DNA from: Atopobium sp. UBA2090
GTDB taxonomy: Bacteria > Actinomycetota > Coriobacteriia > Coriobacteriales > Atopobiaceae
Length of the DNA stretch: 9,449 nucleotides
NCBI GenBank assembly: GCA_002331575.1
Contig: DCZG01000121.1
Span: 160-9,608, forward strand
Direction: 5' to 3'
Both the position numbers and the translations under genes were made by a program. Shown one piece after another: positions 6,194 through 9,449 of the stretch (position 1 is its first letter; each line of letters begins with the position of its first letter). A model generated the notes under the pieces. That model had not been told where the DNA came from, made no database searches, and worked only from the letters and a program-made list of their open reading frames with translations.

Positions 6194-6628
6194 CTAGTCG
6201 ACGAAGAACAGCGACTCGAACTTCTCGGCCGCGTCTTCCGGCTTGAACTTCGCGTTCCACCTCTCGGCGTTCCAGATCTCGAAGTGGTCGCCTGCGCCGA
6301 CGACCATGAGGTCGCCGTCGAGCCCAAGCCGCTCGCGATGGCCACGGGCGGTCTCGTCGATCTTCCCGAGGGCGACGCGGCCGGCGGAGTCGATCTCCAC
6401 CGTGGTCGTCATCGAGTTGAGGTAGAGCAGCGCGTCGTTGTCCTCGCGATTCCTCGGGTTGAGGCCCAGGTTGTTCTCCCACGTCTCGAACGCCTCGGGG
6501 GTAAAGCCATGGAGCGCATCCTTCCAAGGAACGAGCATCACCGTCTCGCCGAACTGCTTGCGCATGATGACGGGAAGGGTGACGCGAGACTTGGAATCCA
6601 GGCTGCGCTGGTACTGGCCAGTGAGCAT
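6194..6628 (-). CDS. mraZ: Transcriptional regulator MraZ
   Basis: MraZ is an AbrB-like double-domain DNA-binding protein that forms ring oligomers and controls the dcw operon it heads. The 144-residue length is normal. Both SpoVT/AbrB-type half-domains are visible, each with its DxxxR motif: DSKSRVTLP (11-19) and DSAGRVALG (80-88). The opening MLTGQYQRSLDSKSR is typical of the family. The ATG at 6628-6626 has a perfect AGGAGG five bases upstream, which decides the start against longer in-frame readings. It is first in the cluster, behind a candidate promoter and the 10-bp phased repeats that are its probable operator; rsmH begins two bases after its stop. Confidence 0.96.
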   Translation of the reverse strand: MLTGQYQRSLDSKSRVTLPVIMRKQFGETVMLVPWKDALHGFTPEAFETWENNLGLNPRNREDNDALLYLNSMTTTVEIDSAGRVALGKIDETARGHRERLGLDGDLMVVGAGDHFEIWNAERWNAKFKPEDAAEKFESLFFVD

Positions 6629-6633
6629 GTGAT

Positions 6634-6639
6634 CCTCCT
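6634..6639 (-). promoter_or_regulatory. mraZ ribosome binding site
   Basis: AGGAGG with five bases (ATCAC) to the mraZ ATG, inside GGGAGGAGGATCACATG. It is the strongest translation signal for any intact gene here apart from murF. Confidence 0.85.
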
Positions 6640-6682
6640 CCCGCGCGATGACGACACTCGTCCCCTTTCGGAACGTGAACAA

Positions 6683-6711
6683 ACTATACGCCAAATCCCA
6701 CACCTGGACAC
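6683..6711 (-). promoter_or_regulatory. Candidate sigma-70-type promoter of the mraZ-led cluster
   Basis: On the minus strand a good -10 hexamer TATAGT (6688-6683) stands in a locally AT-rich patch of otherwise GC-rich DNA. The -35 region is weak: GTGTCC with a 17-base spacer or TGTCCA with 16. Transcription would start near 6676, giving a leader of about 48 bases. Two of the four phased GTGT repeats lie on the -35 and spacer, which fits a regulated promoter. Confidence 0.6.
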
Positions 6712-6734
6712 ACTAAAAAACACTTGGCGACACG
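6695..6734 (-). promoter_or_regulatory. Candidate MraZ operator: four GTGT repeats with exact 10-bp period
   Basis: Read on the minus strand, four consecutive 10-mers are CGTGTCGCCA, AGTGTTTTTT, AGTGTGTCCA and GGTGTGGGAT. Each has NGTGT in the same place, so the motifs are 5 bases long with 5-base spacers. On the plus strand ACAC occurs at 6700, 6710, 6720 and 6730. Known MraZ boxes are direct repeats of short GTG- or TGGG-containing motifs on one helix face ahead of mraZ; the last unit contains TGTGGG. The array ends just upstream of the -10. The assignment to MraZ is inference from position and layout. Confidence 0.65.
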
Positions 6735-6780
6735 TTTGGTAGCCTCAGCTCCCCCAGCGGCAATCGGAGAGAATGCGGAA

Positions 6781-6794
6781 CACAAAATGTTGTG
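6781..6794. repeat. Small inverted repeat CACAA-N4-TTGTG
   Basis: Perfect 5-bp arms around an AATG loop (plus strand). It is about 50 bases upstream of the phased array and could be an operator half-site pair or a chance palindrome. Confidence 0.4.
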
Positions 6795-6796
6795 CG

Positions 6797-6821
6797 GCAC
6801 GCGTGTTCGCACACCACGTGC
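6797..6821. repeat. Imperfect inverted repeat GCACG...CGTGC
   Basis: Outer arms GCACG (6797-6801) and CGTGC (6817-6821) enclose inner arms GTGT (6803-6806) and ACAC (6811-6814) around a TCGC loop, with a 1x2 internal mismatch. It lies between the large hairpin and the mraZ promoter. Its function is unknown. Confidence 0.45.
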
Positions 6822-6830
6822 GGATGGCGA

Positions 6831-6862
6831 GAGGAGCCCCGTCGCAGTGACGCGGGCTCCTC
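6831..6862 (-). terminator. Strong hairpin after xerD, possible terminator without T-tract
   Basis: Arms GAGGAGCCC and GGGCTCCTC (9 bp, perfect) continue into CGTC/GACG (4 bp) across a single-base bulge, closing a 5-base loop. That gives 13 bp of mostly GC stem. It lies about 95 bases after the xerD stop and about 100 bases before the candidate mraZ promoter region, a sensible place to separate the two units. No T-run follows on either strand, so it would be a non-canonical terminator of the kind proposed in high-GC actinobacteria, or a processing or stability element. Confidence 0.55.
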
Positions 6863-6955
6863 ATTATGGCGATGATGTGAATGCGCTGCTAGAGATGGCA
6901 GCCAGTGAGAATACCCCACTTTACCTGCGGTTTTATCAGACAGCTGCCGAAGGGG

Positions 6956-7858
6956 CTACCCGTGCACGTGGGCGCGGGGGTGCGCCTCGAGATAGGCCAT
7001 GCGCACGTGGGTGCGGTCGATGTGGGTGTAGAGCTGGGTGGTCGAGATGTTCGCGTGACCGAGGAGCTCCTGCACGATGCGCAGGTCCGCCCCGCCCTCG
7101 AGGACGTGGGTGGCGAAGCTGTGCCTCAGGGTGTGGGGATGGAGCCCCGTGATGCCGACCATGCGACCGGAGCGCTCCACGATCGTGTGGACCGACTGGC
7201 GGCTGATCCTGCCACCGTGGGTGTTGAGGAAGACGGCTGGGGTGGGGACGCGTCCCACGAGACCGCTCCGCCACTCGTCGAGGTAGTCCGCCAGAGCCGC
7301 CGCCGCAGTCCCCATGATGGGGACGACACGCTCCTTAGACCCTTTGCCGAAGACGCGGAGCACCTCCTCGTCGAGCAGCACCTGCCTCTGGTCGAGGTCG
7401 CAGAGCTCGGAGACACGCAGTCCGCAACCGTAGAGCACCTCGAGCATGGTGCGATCGCGCTGGCCGGCAGGAGTCCGGGGGAAGGGCTGGTCGAGAAGGG
7501 CGGCGGCCTGCTCGCGCGAGATCACGTCGGGCAGTCGGGAGGGCTTGGCGGGCAGGGGCAGGTCGGCCGTGGGATGGACCTCGGTGATCTGCTCGGCCAC
7601 CATGAAGCGGTGGAAGCCCTTGATCGCCGACACCGCGCGCTCGACCGACGCGGGGGCGAGCCCCATGTCCTCGAGCGCCTCGATGTGGCTGCGAACCTCC
7701 TCGCGCGTGACGGCATCGGGAGTCGTGACGCCATCCTGCGCGAGGAAGGTGAGATAGCGGTCGAGATCGCGTCCGTATGCCTCGACCGTGTTCGGGGAGC
7801 TCCCCCGCTCCACGGAGAGGTAGTCGAGGTACTCCCCGCGGGCGTGCGCGAGGTCCAC
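6956..7858 (-). CDS. xerD: Site-specific tyrosine recombinase XerD (XerC/XerD family)
   Basis: Xer recombinases resolve chromosome dimers at dif near the division septum. The 300-residue protein has the normal length, with an N-terminal SAM-like core-binding domain (about 1-88, SPNTVEAYGRDLDRYLTFL) and a C-terminal catalytic domain. All six catalytic residues are visible: R148 (CGLRVSEL), K172 (GKGSKERVVP), H242 and R245 (HPHTLRHSFATH), H268 (LGHANISTTQ) and the nucleophile Y277 (LYTHID). The start is GTG at 7858, four bases after the pyrG stop; a GAGGGAG lies seven bases upstream, within the pyrG end. An integron or phage integrase is unlikely, given the lack of extra domains and the housekeeping context. 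XerD rather than XerC is chosen by overall resemblance; if only one Xer protein exists in this organism the name is conventional. Confidence 0.92.
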   Translation of the reverse strand: MDLAHARGEYLDYLSVERGSSPNTVEAYGRDLDRYLTFLAQDGVTTPDAVTREEVRSHIEALEDMGLAPASVERAVSAIKGFHRFMVAEQITEVHPTADLPLPAKPSRLPDVISREQAAALLDQPFPRTPAGQRDRTMLEVLYGCGLRVSELCDLDQRQVLLDEEVLRVFGKGSKERVVPIMGTAAAALADYLDEWRSGLVGRVPTPAVFLNTHGGRISRQSVHTIVERSGRMVGITGLHPHTLRHSFATHVLEGGADLRIVQELLGHANISTTQLYTHIDRTHVRMAYLEAHPRAHVHG

Positions 7859-7862
7859 GGAC

Positions 7863-9449
7863 CTACTCCCTCGGCATCACGTCGTGACGGTCGCAGCCCT
7901 CTCGGTGGGCGATGGCGGCACGGACGAACTCGCGGAAGAGCGGCGCGGGATGCGTCGGGCGGCTCTTGAACTCCGGATGCGCCTGGCTCGCAACGAACCA
8001 GGGGTGGACGCTCTCGGGCAGCTCGATCATCTCGACGAGGCGCTCGTCGGGAGAGAGACCGGAGATCACGAGACCAGCCGCGACGAGCTGCTGGCGGAAG
8101 GCGTTGTTGACCTCGTAACGGTGACGATGGCGCTCGTAGATAAGGTTCTCGCCGTAGGCCTCGGCCGCGAGGGTGTCAGGAACGACCTTGCAGGGATAGG
8201 CGCCGAGACGCATGGTGCCGCCCTTCTCGGTGACGTCCTCCTGGTCGGGCATGAGGTCAATCACGGGATAGGCGCTGTCGGGCTCGAACTCGGTGGACAT
8301 GGCGCCGGGCATCGAGGCCACGTCGCGGGCGAACTCGCAGACCGCCATCTGCAGGCCGAGACAGACGCCGAGGTAGGGAACCTTGGTCTCCCTGGCGAGA
8401 CGAGCCGAGAGGATCTTGCCCTCGGTGCCGCGCAGGCCGAAGCCGCCGGGCACGAGGACGCCGTCCATATCGGCGAGCTCGGTGGAGATGTTGTCCTCGT
8501 TGAGCTCCTCACCGTCGACGAGACGGATGTCGACGTGACGGTCGTAGAACACGCCGGAGTGGTGCAAGGCCTCAATCACGGAGAGGTACGCGTCAGGGAG
8601 CTGGGTGTACTTGCCGACCACGGCGATCTTGGTGACGACGTCCTTGTCGTGGGCGGCATGGAGTGCGGTGGTGAAGGCGCTCCAGGCGCTCATGTCCGAC
8701 TCGCGCGGATCGAGACCGAGCTTCTCGCAGACCTTGACGTCGAAGCCCTGCTCCGCGAGGTGCATGGGGACGTCGTAGATTGAGGGACAGTCGGAGTTCT
8801 CGAAGACGCAGCTGGGGTCGACGTCGCAGAAGCTCGCAATCTTCGCGCGGATGGGCGCCTCGACCTCGTGGTCGGAGCGACAGACGATGAAGTCGGGCTG
8901 GATGCCCATGGAGCGCAGCTCCTTCACGGAGTGCTGCGTCGGCTTGGTCTTGACCTCGTGGGCGGCGGCGATGTATGGCACGAGGCTCACATGGATCACG
9001 AGCGTGTTGCCCGGGCCCTTCTCCTTGCGGAACTGGCGGATGGCCTCCACGAAGGACTGGCCCTCGATGTCGCCGATCGTGCCGCCGAGCTCGGTGATGA
9101 CCACGTCGGCCCGCGTCTGCTCCTCGATGCGACGGAAGCGCTCCTTGATGGCGTTGGTGACGTGGGGAATCACCTGCACGGTCCCACCGAGGAAGTCCCC
9201 GGCGCGCTCACGCTGGATGAGGGACTGGTAGATGAGGCCGGTCGTGAAGTTGGACTCGCGCGTGAGGTTCTCGTCGATGAAGCGCTCGTAGTGGCCGAGG
9301 TCGAGGTCGGTCTCCTTGCCGTCCTCGGTCACGAACACCTCGCCGTGCTGGAACGGGCTCATGGTGCCCGGGTCCACGTTGATGTACGGGTCGAGCTTGA
9401 TGAGGGTGACTTTGAGGCCCCGCGATTCGAGGATCGCGGCAAGGGAGGC
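7863..9449 (-). CDS. pyrG: CTP synthase (glutamine-hydrolysing), 5' end outside window
   Basis: CTP synthase makes CTP from UTP, ATP and glutamine in the cytoplasm. The open frame continues to the right edge without a start. The visible 528 residues begin at ASLAAILESRG, so about 22 N-terminal residues, including the P-loop VVSSLGKG, are missing. Visible synthetase-domain motifs are LDPYINVDPGTMSPFQHGEVF (19-39), DLDLGHYERF (48-57), TELGGTIGDIEG (119-130) and KTKPTQHSVKELRS (167-180). The class I glutamine amidotransferase domain begins near GKYTQLPDAYLSVIEAL (279-295) and has PGGFGLRGTEGK (334-345), the nucleophile Cys363 in GVCLGLQMA, and the catalytic His491 and Glu493 in SQAHPEF. An internal GTG at 9377 could be mistaken for a start but lies inside the conserved NVDPGTM motif. 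xerD follows after four bases, so the two are probably cotranscribed. Confidence 0.97.
   Translation of the reverse strand, partial: ASLAAILESRGLKVTLIKLDPYINVDPGTMSPFQHGEVFVTEDGKETDLDLGHYERFIDENLTRESNFTTGLIYQSLIQRERAGDFLGGTVQVIPHVTNAIKERFRRIEEQTRADVVITELGGTIGDIEGQSFVEAIRQFRKEKGPGNTLVIHVSLVPYIAAAHEVKTKPTQHSVKELRSMGIQPDFIVCRSDHEVEAPIRAKIASFCDVDPSCVFENSDCPSIYDVPMHLAEQGFDVKVCEKLGLDPRESDMSAWSAFTTALHAAHDKDVVTKIAVVGKYTQLPDAYLSVIEALHHSGVFYDRHVDIRLVDGEELNEDNISTELADMDGVLVPGGFGLRGTEGKILSARLARETKVPYLGVCLGLQMAVCEFARDVASMPGAMSTEFEPDSAYPVIDLMPDQEDVTEKGGTMRLGAYPCKVVPDTLAAEAYGENLIYERHRHRYEVNNAFRQQLVAAGLVISGLSPDERLVEMIELPESVHPWFVASQAHPEFKSRPTHPAPLFREFVRAAIAHREGCDRHDVMPRE

Larger units (their letters stand above)
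6629..6955. other. Non-coding spacer between xerD and mraZ
   Basis: This 327-base gap is lower in GC than its neighbours. It contains, in transcription order, about 90 bases after the xerD stop without a clear terminator, a 13-bp-stem hairpin (6831-6862), two smaller inverted repeats (6781-6821), the phased operator array, the candidate promoter and the mraZ leader. A possible 68-codon reading frame (6919-6713) has no family features and no supporting ribosome site, so I treat the gap as regulatory. Confidence 0.7.

Noticed and set aside
6192..6527. 112-codon N-terminal extension of the rsmH frame
   Set aside because: It overlaps mraZ in another frame, has shadow-type Arg/Pro composition, and the conserved RsmH sequence begins only at EYRHVPV.
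6629..6703. 25-codon N-terminal extension of mraZ
   Set aside because: It would span the candidate -10 and leader, while the ATG at 6628 has a perfect Shine-Dalgarno and begins the conserved MraZ domain.
6715..6720. T6 run on the minus strand as an intrinsic terminator tail
   Set aside because: No stable stem directly precedes it; it is better explained as the spacer of the second phased repeat.
6713..6919. 68-codon minus-strand frame in the xerD-mraZ spacer
   Set aside because: It has no motif and an odd His/Ser/Pro-rich composition, runs through the hairpins and the operator array, and lacks a convincing ribosome site.

Overview
The window is a compact block of housekeeping genes, all on the minus strand. 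It is very GC-rich with strong G/C third-position bias, so almost every long plus-strand reading frame is an antisense shadow. In transcription order (right to left) it holds pyrG (3' part), xerD, a non-coding spacer of about 330 bases, and then the start of a division and cell-wall (dcw) cluster: mraZ, rsmH, ftsL, ftsI, murF, mraY and the first codons of murD. High GC, a MraZ-led dcw cluster, FtsL with a long acidic tail, FtsI with an Arg-rich cytoplasmic tail and six extracytoplasmic cysteines suggest a high-GC actinobacterium. A member of the Coriobacteriia (Olsenella/Atopobium/Collinsella type) is my best guess, by general resemblance only.

Right part (6956-9449): CTP synthase (lacking only about 22 N-terminal residues) is followed after 4 bases by a tyrosine recombinase with all six Xer catalytic residues. 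These two look like one operon. CTP supply and chromosome-dimer resolution are both tied to growth and division.

Middle (6629-6955): the spacer carries a 13-bp-stem hairpin that may end xerD transcription, two smaller inverted repeats, and the probable main dcw promoter. Over the promoter lies an array of four GTGT elements spaced exactly 10 bases apart, laid out as expected for a MraZ autoregulatory operator.

Left part (1-6628): MraZ (regulator), RsmH (16S rRNA methyltransferase), FtsL and FtsI (divisome and septal transpeptidase), then MurF, MraY and MurD (peptidoglycan precursor synthesis). Most junctions are tight: TGATG overlap at murF/mraY, and stop codons fused to the next Shine-Dalgarno as TAGGAGG at ftsI/murF and mraY/murD. 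murE, usually between ftsI and murF, is absent. The exception is the rsmH-ftsL junction, which contains six 11-bp tandem units and a GC-rich hairpin next to the ftsL start.

I see no mobile element, CRISPR array, tRNA, rRNA or new multi-gene system. The unusual content is regulatory: the phased operator array, the 11-bp repeat, and hairpins at the ftsL and ftsI translation starts.
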